From an uncultured Sphaerochaeta sp. (GTDB lineage: Bacteria; Spirochaetota; Spirochaetia; Sphaerochaetales; Sphaerochaetaceae): DNA of 64,000 bases. The notes beneath the pieces were generated by a model. That model saw only the letters and a list, made by a program, of their open reading frames with translations, was not told where the DNA came from and searched no databases. A program made the position numbers and the translations under genes. This document shows, piece by piece, positions 42,891 to 50,347 of this stretch (position 1 is the first letter of the stretch; each line of letters begins with the position of its first letter). The stretch lies in assembly GCF_963667405.1 (NCBI RefSeq), contig NZ_OY763408.1, forward strand, positions 2,999,757 through 3,063,756, written 5' to 3'.

Positions 42891-43804
42891 GCGAAGCCAT
42901 GAGAGATGCTTTCGGCAAGAAGCTTGCCGAGTTGGGGGCAACCCACCCCGAGTTGGTGGTCCTGGATGCGGACGTATCCTCCTCCACCAAGAGTGCCTTG
43001 TTCGGCAAGGCTTTTCCTGATCGATTCTTCAATATTGGCGTCGCAGAGGCAAATATGGTGGATATTGCAGCAGGAATGGCAACTGCAGGATATCATCCGG
43101 TTGTAAACGCCTTTGCCATCTTCCTGGCACTGAAGGCTACCGACCAGATCAGGAACACCATCTGTTACAACAACCTGCCGGTCATCATTGCCGGGGCGTA
43201 TGGTGGGCTTTCCGACTCCTTCGACGGGGCCAGCCACCAGTCCATCACCGATATTGCCATCATGCGCGCCCTGCCGAACATGCAGGTGATCGTGCCCAGC
43301 GATGCCGCACAGGCCCAGCAGGCTCTCGAGTATGCCTTGACCCAGAAAGGTCCGGTGTATATCCGCCTGAATCGCAATCCGATGCCCGACCTTCCCCCGA
43401 TTCCTGCAATCGGAACGGTTCGCTGCAGTGAGGGAACCGATGTGACCATTGCAGCAAATGGCATTACCGCAAGTTTTGCCAACGAAGCCGCAGCCCTTCT
43501 GGCCAAGGACGGGATCAAGGCTGAGGTATTCAGCGCTCCCATGGTAAAGCCCTTGGATGTGAAGCCCTTGATCGAGAGCGTGGCTAAGACCGGGAAACTG
43601 CTCTGCGTCGAGGAACACGTCCTTGCGGGCGGATTTGCCTCGGCAGTGAGCGAGGTCTTTATGAAGGAAGGAATTTCCTGTAGATTTGATGCTATAGGAA
43701 TCGAGGATATGTTTACCGAGTCCGGCCCCTATGAGCCGCTCTTGGCAAAGTATGGAATCAGTGCACAGAACATTGCCGATCACGCACGTTCCCTGTGCAA
43801 ATAA
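42887..43804 (+). CDS. Transketolase, C-terminal subunit
   Basis: A 305-residue partner half with the pyrimidine-binding transketolase domain: the TPP-contact glutamate lies in FFNIGVAEANMVDIAAGMAT, ISGL-like ANG helices follow, and PVIIAGAYGGLSDSFDGASH, then the C-terminal swivelling domain with LLCVEEHVLAGGFASAVSEV. ATGA overlap with the N-subunit gene ensures equal synthesis. Followed by 10 bp and an iron alcohol dehydrogenase gene. Confidence 0.92.
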   Translation: MSEAMRDAFGKKLAELGATHPELVVLDADVSSSTKSALFGKAFPDRFFNIGVAEANMVDIAAGMATAGYHPVVNAFAIFLALKATDQIRNTICYNNLPVIIAGAYGGLSDSFDGASHQSITDIAIMRALPNMQVIVPSDAAQAQQALEYALTQKGPVYIRLNRNPMPDLPPIPAIGTVRCSEGTDVTIAANGITASFANEAAALLAKDGIKAEVFSAPMVKPLDVKPLIESVAKTGKLLCVEEHVLAGGFASAVSEVFMKEGISCRFDAIGIEDMFTESGPYEPLLAKYGISAQNIADHARSLCK

Positions 43805-43814
43805 GGAGAATCGT

Positions 43815-45092
43815 ATGGATCAGATGAAACGCGCCTATGAATTGCTTGCCCAATGGAAGGGGGACTCCTATGTCCATGGTCTTGGAGTACTTGACCAGGT
43901 AGGACCCCTTGCCGCCCAGTTCGGCAAGCGTGCTCTTGTGGTGAGCAATACCACCTATATGAAGCCGGTTGCAGACCGGGTTGTGGAGTATCTCAAGGCT
44001 GCAGGCGTTGAGCTTGCCGGTGGTGTCATTGCTCCCGACGCCAAACCCAATGCTCCCCGTGAGGATGTCTATCGCCTTGAGTCCTACATCCTGCACACCA
44101 AGCCGGACAGCATCGTGGTCATCGGCGGTGGTTCCTCCATTGATGCAGTGAAGGCTGCCAATGCCCTCGCTGCCCTCGGAGCAAAGGTGACTCCCGAGAT
44201 TGATCACTACTTCGGCACCAACGTGGTAAGCGATGCACTTGCATCCACCAAGACCACCCTGCTCCCGGTCATCGCGGTGCAGACCTCCGCTTCCAGCGGG
44301 GCCCACCTGACCAAGTACTCCAACATCACCGACCCGGTGGTGGGTCAGAAGAAGCTCATTGTGGACAACGCCTTGGTACCGACGGTAGGTCTCTTCGACT
44401 ACGAGACCACCGTCTCCATGCCGATCAGCGTCACCATCGACGGGGCTCTTGATGCAATTGCCCACACCTTCGAGGTGTTTTGTGGTGCCAAGGAAGCCTC
44501 TTACCAGAAGGCCCTGGAAATTGCAGAGTGTGCCATCAGCTTGGTTGCCGAGTATGCAAAGGTGTTGGTTGACAACCCCAAGGACGTCAAGGCACGCGAG
44601 GCCATTGGTCTTGCAACCGACCTCGGCGGCTATGCCATCATGATTGGGGGAACCAGCGGTGCTCACCTGACCAGCTTCTCCTTGGTTGACATCGTCAGCC
44701 ACGGTACTGCCTGCGGAATCATGAACCCGTACTATGCAGTGCTCTACTCCAAGGCAATCCAGAAGCAGCTGAAGGTTGTCGGATCGATCTTCGCCACCTA
44801 TGGATTCGGTCCTTCGGTGGAGAATCTTGAGGGCAAGGAGCTCGCCACAGCTGTGGCAACGGCCATGATTGCTTTCAGCAAGTCCATCAAGGCGCCTTCC
44901 AAGCTTTCCGATCTCAAGGGGTTCACCGAGGGCCACATTGCACGTGCCCTTGCTGCCGCCAAGGATCCTCAGCTTGAGATGAAGCTGAAGAACATGCCTG
45001 TTCCGATGACCAAGGATGATGTGGACGTCTACATGGAGCCGCTCTTGCGTGCAGCTGCCACCGGCGACCTTTCGTTGATCAAGGAAATGTAA
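43815..45092 (+). CDS. Iron-containing alcohol dehydrogenase
   Basis: A 425-residue group III dehydrogenase. The NAD site is VVIGGGSSIDAVKAANALA near residue 98. The metal ligands are expected in TIDGALDAIAHTFEVF (Asp and His, around residues 210-220) and in LVDIVSHGTACGIMNP (His, around 300). It shares its operon with a split transketolase and a TIM-barrel epimerase. A polyol, aldose or hydroxyacid is the likely substrate; none can be named from sequence. GGAG precedes the ATG. Confidence 0.88.
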   Translation: MDQMKRAYELLAQWKGDSYVHGLGVLDQVGPLAAQFGKRALVVSNTTYMKPVADRVVEYLKAAGVELAGGVIAPDAKPNAPREDVYRLESYILHTKPDSIVVIGGGSSIDAVKAANALAALGAKVTPEIDHYFGTNVVSDALASTKTTLLPVIAVQTSASSGAHLTKYSNITDPVVGQKKLIVDNALVPTVGLFDYETTVSMPISVTIDGALDAIAHTFEVFCGAKEASYQKALEIAECAISLVAEYAKVLVDNPKDVKAREAIGLATDLGGYAIMIGGTSGAHLTSFSLVDIVSHGTACGIMNPYYAVLYSKAIQKQLKVVGSIFATYGFGPSVENLEGKELATAVATAMIAFSKSIKAPSKLSDLKGFTEGHIARALAAAKDPQLEMKLKNMPVPMTKDDVDVYMEPLLRAAATGDLSLIKEM

Positions 45093-45104
45093 GCACACTG
45101 GGAT

Positions 45105-45130
45105 AACAGGGCACCCTTGGGTGTCCTGTT
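45105..45130 (+). other. Intercistronic hairpin between alcohol dehydrogenase and epimerase genes
   Basis: AACAGGGCACCC (45105-45116) pairs with GGGTGTCCTGTT (45119-45130), one G-T pair. Only a short pyrimidine tail follows, so it may be an attenuating or stabilising hairpin rather than a full terminator. Confidence 0.5.
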
Positions 45131-45152
45131 CTTCCCTGCAAAAGGAAATGGT

Positions 45153-45971
45153 ATGAAACTATCTGTAGCCATCGCCGGAAAAGAGGCGATGCCCAATGCA
45201 TTTGTCGTATTCCGTGGAGTCAAGGAATCCATCATCAAGGCCCATACACTGGGGTATGATGGGGTGGAACTTGCCCTCAAGCGACCGGATGAGGTGAGCA
45301 AGAGCGAACTCACCCAGTGGTTGAGGGAGAATGATCTGGAGGTGAGTGCCATCTCCTCCGGGCAGGTGTTCGCCGCTCGCGGCCTGTACTTCACCGATGA
45401 GAACCAGGAAAACCGTGCAGAGCTGTACAAGACGTTCTGTGAGTTCATCGACCTTGCTTCCGATTTCGGAGGACTGGTGAACATAGGCAGGACCCGTGGT
45501 CCCATTGCAGGACGGGATATCGCACTGGTGGAGAACCTGTTCCTGGATATGGCCCACAAAGTTGCCGACCATGCCGAGAAGCGTGGTGTTGAGTTGATTC
45601 TGGAGCCGGTGAACCGCTACGAGATCGACTTTCTCAACAATCTGGATGAGTGCAGTGTGATGCTCAGGAAGATCAACCGAAAGAACTTTGTCATGATGCC
45701 CGATGTCTTCCACATGAACATTGAGGATGACAGGATTGGTGACAGCTTCATCCGCAACAAGAAGTACGTCCGGTATGTGCATTTTGCAGATACCAACCGT
45801 CATGCGCCTGGTGATGGGCATATGGACTGGAAGGAGATTTTCGAATCCCTCTCCTCCTTTGGGTACGACGGTTGGACCACCGCTGAGATCTTGCCGTATC
45901 CCGATCCCGATACGGCTGCCAAGAGGACGGTAGAGTACCTCAAAGGCACCTGGGGTCAGTACTATCGCTGA
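45153..45971 (+). CDS. Sugar-phosphate isomerase/epimerase family TIM-barrel protein
   Basis: A 272-residue xylose-isomerase-like barrel similar to hydroxypyruvate isomerase and L-ribulose-5-phosphate 3-epimerase-like proteins. Probable metal ligands: E in VELILEPVNRYE near residue 145, D/H in FVMMPDVFHMNIED near 180, H in KYVRYVHFADTNRHAPGDGH near 215 and E in GWTTAEILPYPDPD near 245. Last gene of the transketolase operon, closed by a strong terminator. It is not closely similar to the epimerase at 38082. Confidence 0.85.
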   Translation: MKLSVAIAGKEAMPNAFVVFRGVKESIIKAHTLGYDGVELALKRPDEVSKSELTQWLRENDLEVSAISSGQVFAARGLYFTDENQENRAELYKTFCEFIDLASDFGGLVNIGRTRGPIAGRDIALVENLFLDMAHKVADHAEKRGVELILEPVNRYEIDFLNNLDECSVMLRKINRKNFVMMPDVFHMNIEDDRIGDSFIRNKKYVRYVHFADTNRHAPGDGHMDWKEIFESLSSFGYDGWTTAEILPYPDPDTAAKRTVEYLKGTWGQYYR

Positions 45972-45976
45972 AAAAG

Positions 45977-46000
45977 GGGAGTTGCCGAACGGCAACTCCC
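45977..46000. terminator. Bidirectional terminator between the epimerase and metal-transporter operons
   Basis: GGGAGTTGCCG (45977-45987), loop AA, CGGCAACTCCC (45990-46000) between convergent genes; A-rich on the left and TTC on the right. Confidence 0.85.
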
Positions 46001-46007
46001 TTCATCA

Positions 46008-46781
46008 CTATCGAAGCAGCTCCTCGATATTGGCCTGGACCATGCGTTCCAGGCTTTTGTGTGCTCCATCGGAAGGAAAGTTCCTCCAGACCACCAGCTT
46101 GCTTGCCGGTGATACTTCCAGAAGCGGGCCTGCAATGGGATTGTGGATGTTGTCTATGATCAGGTCGTAGCCGCCCTTTGCCACCTCTGCAATCTGGGCC
46201 GCAGTCACTGGTGCCGGACCGAAGGTCCCTGCAACCTGCAAGCCGAGGTCTTTTGCAAGGAAGACCTGCATGGCGTGGCAGTAGACTTTCAGATCGGAAA
46301 GGCCTTGCTGCTCAGCCTTCAGTTTTCCTTCCCGCACAACCTGCTCATAGCTCTGCACCCGCCTGAGGCTCTCCTCCTCAGTTCCCATGACCGAGGCGAT
46401 GGCAGCTGCCTGCTCCTTCACATTGCTGATGCTGTTGTTGGTGTTTATCTTTACCATCTCCTGCTCATCTTTCCTGATGGAATTGGACAGGGTCTGCATC
46501 ATCCGCTCATACCCGGCATAGAGAAAATAGTCAGCACCATTGATTTTCACCACATCGGTGACGGTAATCTCATACTCAGGGGGATGGGAGAGGTTTGCTG
46601 GGGCGATGAAGGGGACCTCATCCAGGCCGGCAAGGTCGGCGAAGGCAGCGGTCCAGCTGGTGGAGGCGATGATGGCAGCTGGTCTTGAGGCTGCCGAAGC
46701 CGCCACATCTTCAGGGACTCCCTGTGCGAAGAGGGGGAGAGAGAAGGTGATGAGAAGCAGTGAGAAAATCCATCGTTTCAT
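46008..46781 (-). CDS. Metal ABC transporter substrate-binding protein (ZnuA/TroA-like)
   Basis: A 257-residue periplasmic protein with signal peptide ending LPLFAQG. The mature part resembles cluster A-I metal receptors: SHPPEYEITVTDVVKINGAD contains the first likely ligand histidine and the conserved YEIT-D pattern, AMQVFLAKDLGLQVAG the second region, and LIIDNIHNPIAGP the third. It lacks the long histidine-rich loop typical of zinc scavengers such as ZnuA. It starts inside the permease stop codon (ATGA). Zinc, manganese or iron are possible. Confidence 0.75.
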   Translation of the reverse strand: MKRWIFSLLLITFSLPLFAQGVPEDVAASAASRPAAIIASTSWTAAFADLAGLDEVPFIAPANLSHPPEYEITVTDVVKINGADYFLYAGYERMMQTLSNSIRKDEQEMVKINTNNSISNVKEQAAAIASVMGTEEESLRRVQSYEQVVREGKLKAEQQGLSDLKVYCHAMQVFLAKDLGLQVAGTFGPAPVTAAQIAEVAKGGYDLIIDNIHNPIAGPLLEVSPASKLVVWRNFPSDGAHKSLERMVQANIEELLR

Positions 46782-47590
46782 GAGGCTATTCCTTTCTTGT
46801 GGGTTGGTATGAGATAGAGCAAAGCGGAAAGCAGGGCTACCGTTCCGCTGGGAGGCAGGTCGGTCGCCACGGCAAGCAAGAAGCCCAAGGTGGAGACAGC
46901 AAACCCGATGAGACAGGAGAGCAGCAAGAGCTGCTTGAGGCTCACCGAGCGCTTCGCAGCCACCAGAACAGGGAGGATGAGCAGGGCGTCGATGAGCAGG
47001 GCCCCCAACAGTTTCATGGCCAGTGCGACAACCAGTGCGATGAGCAGAAGCATGGTGGTGTGATGCTTCTTTACCCGCATTCCCAACGACTGGGCAATCT
47101 CCGGATCGAAGAAGATGGCGCTGACTGTCCTGAAGTTGATGGCAAGGTAGAGAACCAGAACCAAAGCGATCAGAACCAGCGATCCGATATCCGTCCACGT
47201 CAGGGCAAAGGGGCTGCCCCAGAGCAGTTGCAGGGTATCCTTGGCAGGAACATCCCACAGATGCATCACCAGCGAGGCTGCTGCCATGGTGAATACCATT
47301 GCTGCTGCGCTGGCCATCCCGAAGCCGTAGGAGCTGTCCTTGGTGAGTCTGAGCATGAGCAGGACCAACAGCAGGTTCAGGGCAATGCTTACCGGCAACA
47401 GTGGCAGGGAGAGCGCGAGGGAGATTGCACCCCCCAGGATGACCCCATGCATGAGCATATAGCGCATGGGAATCAGATTGAGACGGAGGACCATGACCCC
47501 ACTCGCAGGAAAACAGAGTCCTGCTATGGCCATGGCAAACAGGCCCCTGGCTACCGGAGGCAGGGTGAGTGCAAAGAGAAACTCATCCAT
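46778..47590 (-). CDS. Metal ABC transporter permease (ZnuB/TroC-like, ABC-3 family)
   Basis: A 270-residue membrane protein with eight or nine hydrophobic segments. It follows the ABC-3 pattern: MVLRLNLIPMRYMLMHGVILGGAISLALS near the N-terminal third (seen as separate short blocks) and the typical MKLLGALLIDALLILPVLVA near residue 195. The start overlaps the ATPase gene by 8 bp; its stop overlaps the binding-protein gene by 4 bp. This tight packing shows one operon in the order ATPase, permease, receptor. Confidence 0.88.
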   Translation of the reverse strand: MDEFLFALTLPPVARGLFAMAIAGLCFPASGVMVLRLNLIPMRYMLMHGVILGGAISLALSLPLLPVSIALNLLLVLLMLRLTKDSSYGFGMASAAAMVFTMAAASLVMHLWDVPAKDTLQLLWGSPFALTWTDIGSLVLIALVLVLYLAINFRTVSAIFFDPEIAQSLGMRVKKHHTTMLLLIALVVALAMKLLGALLIDALLILPVLVAAKRSVSLKQLLLLSCLIGFAVSTLGFLLAVATDLPPSGTVALLSALLYLIPTHKKGIAS

Positions 47591-48614
47591 GGAGAGCCTC
47601 CAGATGGAGGATGGGCCAGCACAGATCGGCCTCGAGCTCCTTGTCATGGGTGACGATGATGATGGTGGGCATCTCCTGCAGGGTGAGGGAGTGCAGGATT
47701 TCTATCAGGGTTCTTCTGCTCTTGGCATCCAGGAATGAGGTGGGTTCATCAAGGAGCAACAGTCTGGCTTTCTGGCAAAGCGACCGGGCCAGAGAGACCT
47801 TCTGACGCTCCCCTCCGCTGAGGGTGAAAAAATTGCGTTGGGCAAGATGTGCGATTCCCGTTCGTCGCATGGCTGTATCAATTTCGCATTTCTGCTCCTC
47901 TTTGGAACTATCAGGGTTTACGGCCATACTCACCACTTCCCGTGCTGAGACGGGGAATTGCTGTTGGGTCTGTTGTTGCCGGATGTACCCGATGGTTCTT
48001 GCCGGAAGCTGGCCGGGATCCCTGCCGTCGATGAGAATGCTTCCTGCACTTGCTTTGAGTTTTCCCATCAAGAGGTTGAGCAGGGTGGTCTTGCCTTTGC
48101 CGTTGTCACCCTGAATGATGAGCCTTCCTCCCTCAGGAAGCGAAAAGGAGAGGTTGCTGACCAGATTTGGTTGGCCGGGATAGGCGAAGGAGAGATCGGC
48201 CACCTCCACGGCAATGCCTTGCACCAGCTTTGCCCTTCGCTTGAGCTCGCGGTACATCTGGTCCTCGTCTCCCATTTCGGAAAGAAGTGTTTCCGTCTTG
48301 CAGGCAAGGAGGGGAATGCGTTTTTCCCAGCTTACCTCAATCCCATGAGCTTGGTAGTGGGCGATGGCAGTCTCGCTGATGAGGTTGATATGAGCACGCT
48401 TGATTCCCAACCGGCTCATCAGGAGTGCGGCAGCCTTCCCAGCAGCCGTGTCATGGGCACTGAGGCAGTCCTTGGGACCGGTGTAGCCGGCAAGGAATTT
48501 CTCCAGGGCAAAGAGCGGGTGAAGCCAGCGACCTGCATCCGAGAAGATCAGCTCATCATGGTTGTAGACGCAAAGCGTAGTATTCTCTGCAAGAGGCTCT
48601 TGGTAACGATTCAC
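47583..48614 (-). CDS. DUF1893-ABC ATPase fusion of the metal transporter
   Basis: A 343-residue protein. Residues 1-115 match DUF1893 (a FALEKFLAGY block, CLSAHDTAAGKAAALLMSRL, then YQAHGIEVSWEKRIPLL); this domain normally occurs as a separate small protein. Residues ~125-343 are an ABC ATPase with Walker A GDNGKGKTT, a Q-loop in GYIRQQQTQQQF, signature LSGGERQKVSLARSL and Walker B RLLLLDEPTSFLDAKS. The GTG start at 48614 follows GGAG. There is no break between domains, so the fusion is real within this sequence. The gene sits immediately behind a terminator hairpin. Confidence 0.85.
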   Translation of the reverse strand: MNRYQEPLAENTTLCVYNHDELIFSDAGRWLHPLFALEKFLAGYTGPKDCLSAHDTAAGKAAALLMSRLGIKRAHINLISETAIAHYQAHGIEVSWEKRIPLLACKTETLLSEMGDEDQMYRELKRRAKLVQGIAVEVADLSFAYPGQPNLVSNLSFSLPEGGRLIIQGDNGKGKTTLLNLLMGKLKASAGSILIDGRDPGQLPARTIGYIRQQQTQQQFPVSAREVVSMAVNPDSSKEEQKCEIDTAMRRTGIAHLAQRNFFTLSGGERQKVSLARSLCQKARLLLLDEPTSFLDAKSRRTLIEILHSLTLQEMPTIIIVTHDKELEADLCWPILHLEALHG

Positions 48615-48626
48615 AAATGATTCTCC

Positions 48627-48677
48627 AATAAAAAAACCATGAAAGCAAAGGATGGATCTCCTTCTCTGCCTTCATGG
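48627..48677 (-). terminator. Terminator/attenuator in the leader of the metal ABC operon
   Basis: On the minus strand CCATGAA (48677-48671) pairs with TTCATGG (48643-48637) with further inner pairing, followed by seven U. The ribosome site GGAG of the ATPase gene (48626-48623) follows at once, leaving no room for a promoter in between. A small GCC-ATGAA-GGC hairpin (48668-48678) uses the same arm and excludes the terminator; a twin CCCC-ATGAA-GGGG lies at 48714-48726. Confidence 0.7.
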
Positions 48678-48742
48678 CTTCTGTATGTACTATAGGTAAC
48701 AATCAGGATCAGTCCCCTTCATGGGGATGTATTGGCGATAGT

Positions 48743-49168
48743 TTACCGTTGGGGCGGACAGCTGTCAAGAAAGGTCTGGATCTCTTCAAGTGACAGGTTG
48801 ATCATCTCCCCAAGACTAAGATCCTGCCGTCCTACGATGGAAACATTGCACTTGCTGATGGGCAGCAGAATCTTGTGTGCCCTGCTCTGTGCTACGGCCA
48901 CAGCCATGGTGGGGGTGATCTCCCCATGCAAGGCATCGGCGGTGATGATGCCCAAAGGACCGACGATGAGGTCGGCTGTACGGGCTGCAACGACCACCGG
49001 ATTCTCTCCGGTTGCAATTGCATCGGCGCCGCTGCGCAACATTGCACTGGCGGCAAGACTGTTTGTTCCGATGGCGAGCACCTTCACTTGGGGGAATCGG
49101 GCCTTGATGGCCTCGACCAAGCTTTTGCCAAGACTTCCGCCCTGTCCGTCGATGATTGCAATGGTCAT
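48743..49168 (-). CDS. DUF3842 family protein
   Basis: A 141-residue protein with a Rossmann-like start (MTIAIIDGQGGSLGKSLVEA) and GPLGIITADALHGEITPTMA near the middle, both typical of DUF3842. Function unknown; the family is found in Firmicutes and spirochaetes. Its start overlaps the rlmE stop by 4 bp, so it is co-translated with the rRNA methyltransferase. Confidence 0.85.
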   Translation of the reverse strand: MTIAIIDGQGGSLGKSLVEAIKARFPQVKVLAIGTNSLAASAMLRSGADAIATGENPVVVAARTADLIVGPLGIITADALHGEITPTMAVAVAQSRAHKILLPISKCNVSIVGRQDLSLGEMINLSLEEIQTFLDSCPPQR

Positions 49169-49782
49169 AAGGTACCCCCAGTATCCTTCCTATCCAAACC
49201 AACAAGATAGATCTCAAAAGAGTCGTCCCTGCAAGCCTTCGGCTTGAAGGGCTTCACTTTTGTGAAGAAGGTGCGCATTGTCTTGAGCAGTTCCACCTGC
49301 CCGCCACCTTGGAAAATTTTCACCACAAGGTTTCCATGCACCTTCAGGTGCTCCTGTGCAAGGTAGATTACCTGCTCTGCAAGATACTCGCTGCGTGCAG
49401 TATCTACAGCCCTGTTTCCCATGGTCATGGGAGCAGCATCACTGATGATGACATCATACGGACCATGCTCCACGAGGATGGTACGGATCTCCTTGCTGAA
49501 GGCGTCGCCGACATAGCTGGTGACCGTGTGGGGGATCGGGTTCAGGTTCAGAGGATTGAGGTCCACTGCGATTATCTTGCCCTCTCCCTTGATCAGCTCA
49601 TTATGGGTATAGAGGGTCCAGGAACCGGGGGCTGCCCCCACGTCCAATACGGTGTTCCCTTTTCTCACGAGGTTGAAGGTCTGCTGAAGTTCTTCCAGCT
49701 TGTAGACGGAACGGGCAGGGTAGCCCTCTTTGTGTGCACGTTTGGTGTAGGAGTCTGCACGGTCCCTTCTGCTGGTTGCCAT
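49165..49782 (-). CDS. rlmE: 23S rRNA (uridine-2'-O-)-methyltransferase RlmE (FtsJ/RrmJ)
   Basis: A 205-residue SAM-dependent enzyme that methylates the 2'-OH of U2552 in the ribosomal A-loop. The catalytic K-D-K-E set is visible: K in RSVYKLEELQ, D in VIISDAAPMTMGN, K in LVVKIFQGGG and E in DSFEIYLVGL. SAM motif I is VLDVGAAPGSWTLY. Length equals the family norm. Upstream (minus strand) lie the tandem small-RNA units; transcription of rlmE probably starts between 49783 and 49830. Confidence 0.95.
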   Translation of the reverse strand: MATSRRDRADSYTKRAHKEGYPARSVYKLEELQQTFNLVRKGNTVLDVGAAPGSWTLYTHNELIKGEGKIIAVDLNPLNLNPIPHTVTSYVGDAFSKEIRTILVEHGPYDVIISDAAPMTMGNRAVDTARSEYLAEQVIYLAQEHLKVHGNLVVKIFQGGGQVELLKTMRTFFTKVKPFKPKACRDDSFEIYLVGLDRKDTGGTL

Positions 49783-49831
49783 AGTTTGACTATAGCAAAC
49801 TATCAGGTCTATCGGAAGGGTGGGGTGCAGA

Positions 49832-49936
49832 CAAAAAGATGGTGCCAGCGGTATTTGTGGGGTGGGGAGAGAGAACCGCTGGCACCAAAGAAATCACACT
49901 TTAAGGAGGTTTGAAAAAAACTGTTGCTCTGTTCTG
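49832..49936 (-). ncRNA. Putative sigma-54-dependent small RNA A
   Basis: A predicted ~105-nt minus-strand transcript. It starts at the +1 of a perfect sigma-54 promoter with CAGAACAGAGCAACA, continues through a run of seven U and AACCTCCTTA (complement of 49901-49910), an exact anti-Shine-Dalgarno sequence, and ends in a 13-bp perfect stem (49840-49852 with 49875-49887) with a C-rich 22-nt loop and a UCUUUUUGU tail. It is a sibling of the unit at 50093-50188. No homologous RNA family is recognised. Confidence 0.65.
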
Positions 49937-49947
49937 CAAATACTAAT

Positions 49948-49963
49948 GCAAGAGCCGTGCCAA
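49948..49963 (-). promoter_or_regulatory. Sigma-54 promoter of small RNA A
   Basis: On the minus strand TTGGCACGGCTCTTGC: GG at 49961-49960, GC at 49949-49948, 10 bp between. The predicted +1 is 49936. A TTGTGCA element about 60 bp upstream (50023-50029) may bind an activator. Confidence 0.8.
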
Positions 49964-50092
49964 CTCTAGAAAAATATACTATTGGTACAGTAAAATTACA
50001 AAAAGACAGGGAAATGAAGTGCTTGTGCAGAAATGGACTGTGAAAAAAAGTAACACTATTTCAAAATTTCACACATCACTGGTTGTCAGGAC

Positions 50093-50188
50093 AAAAGGAA
50101 GGGTGCCAAAAGCTGATTGGAAAATCTTTTGGCACCCTGTCGGTATGAAAAAGGAGGAGTATGAAAAAAATTGTGTTGCTCTGTTCTG
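50093..50188 (-). ncRNA. Putative sigma-54-dependent small RNA B
   Basis: A predicted ~96-nt minus-strand transcript. It starts with the same CAGAACAGAGCAACA as RNA A, then a U-run and ACTCCTCCTTTTTC (complement of 50147-50160), again a single-stranded pyrimidine anti-Shine-Dalgarno stretch, and ends in a 12-bp stem (50101-50112 with 50126-50137) with a tail UUCCUUUUG. The terminator stem differs in sequence from that of RNA A except for GGTGCCA, so the two diverged while keeping layout. Confidence 0.65.
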
Positions 50189-50199
50189 TCTATTCTAAT

Positions 50200-50215
50200 G
50201 CAACAACCGTGCCAA
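50200..50215 (-). promoter_or_regulatory. Sigma-54 promoter of small RNA B
   Basis: On the minus strand TTGGCACGGTTGTTGC: GG at 50213-50212, GC at 50201-50200, 10 bp between; predicted +1 is 50188. TGCACA/TGTGCA elements at 50277-50282 and 50295-50300 and the palindrome TTGCGCAA at 50305-50312 lie 60-110 bp upstream, a usual place for activator sites. Confidence 0.8.
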
Positions 50216-50312
50216 CTCATAATCCCTCTTTCACGCTTGCATTTCCGTATTGCTGGTCGAAAAAGTGTGTAGCGTTTGCACACCTTTCAAATTATGTGCA
50301 ATTTTTGCGCAA

Positions 50313-50341
50313 TTGACGATTTCTTACACACTTACTATTGT
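50313..50341 (+). promoter_or_regulatory. Promoter of the rhomboid gene, abutting the start codon
   Basis: TTGACG (50313-50318), 17-bp spacer, TATTGT (50336-50341). The predicted transcription start coincides with the ATG at 50348, suggesting a leaderless mRNA; no ribosome site is seen. Confidence 0.55.
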
Positions 50342-50347
50342 ATGCAC

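Noticed and set aside
48665..48742. Known riboswitch (TPP, cobalamin, manganese, NiCo) in the metal ABC leader
   Set aside because: Short similarities to conserved strings exist, but none of the full conserved cores or pairing patterns could be laid on the sequence, so no class is assigned.
50161..50316. A 52-codon plus-strand frame with an ideal ribosome site (AAGGAGG) in the small-RNA B unit
   Set aside because: The sister copy has TTG instead of ATG, a 2-nt indel right after the start and a stop after 11 codons. Conservation instead follows the minus-strand sigma-54 promoter and +1 block.
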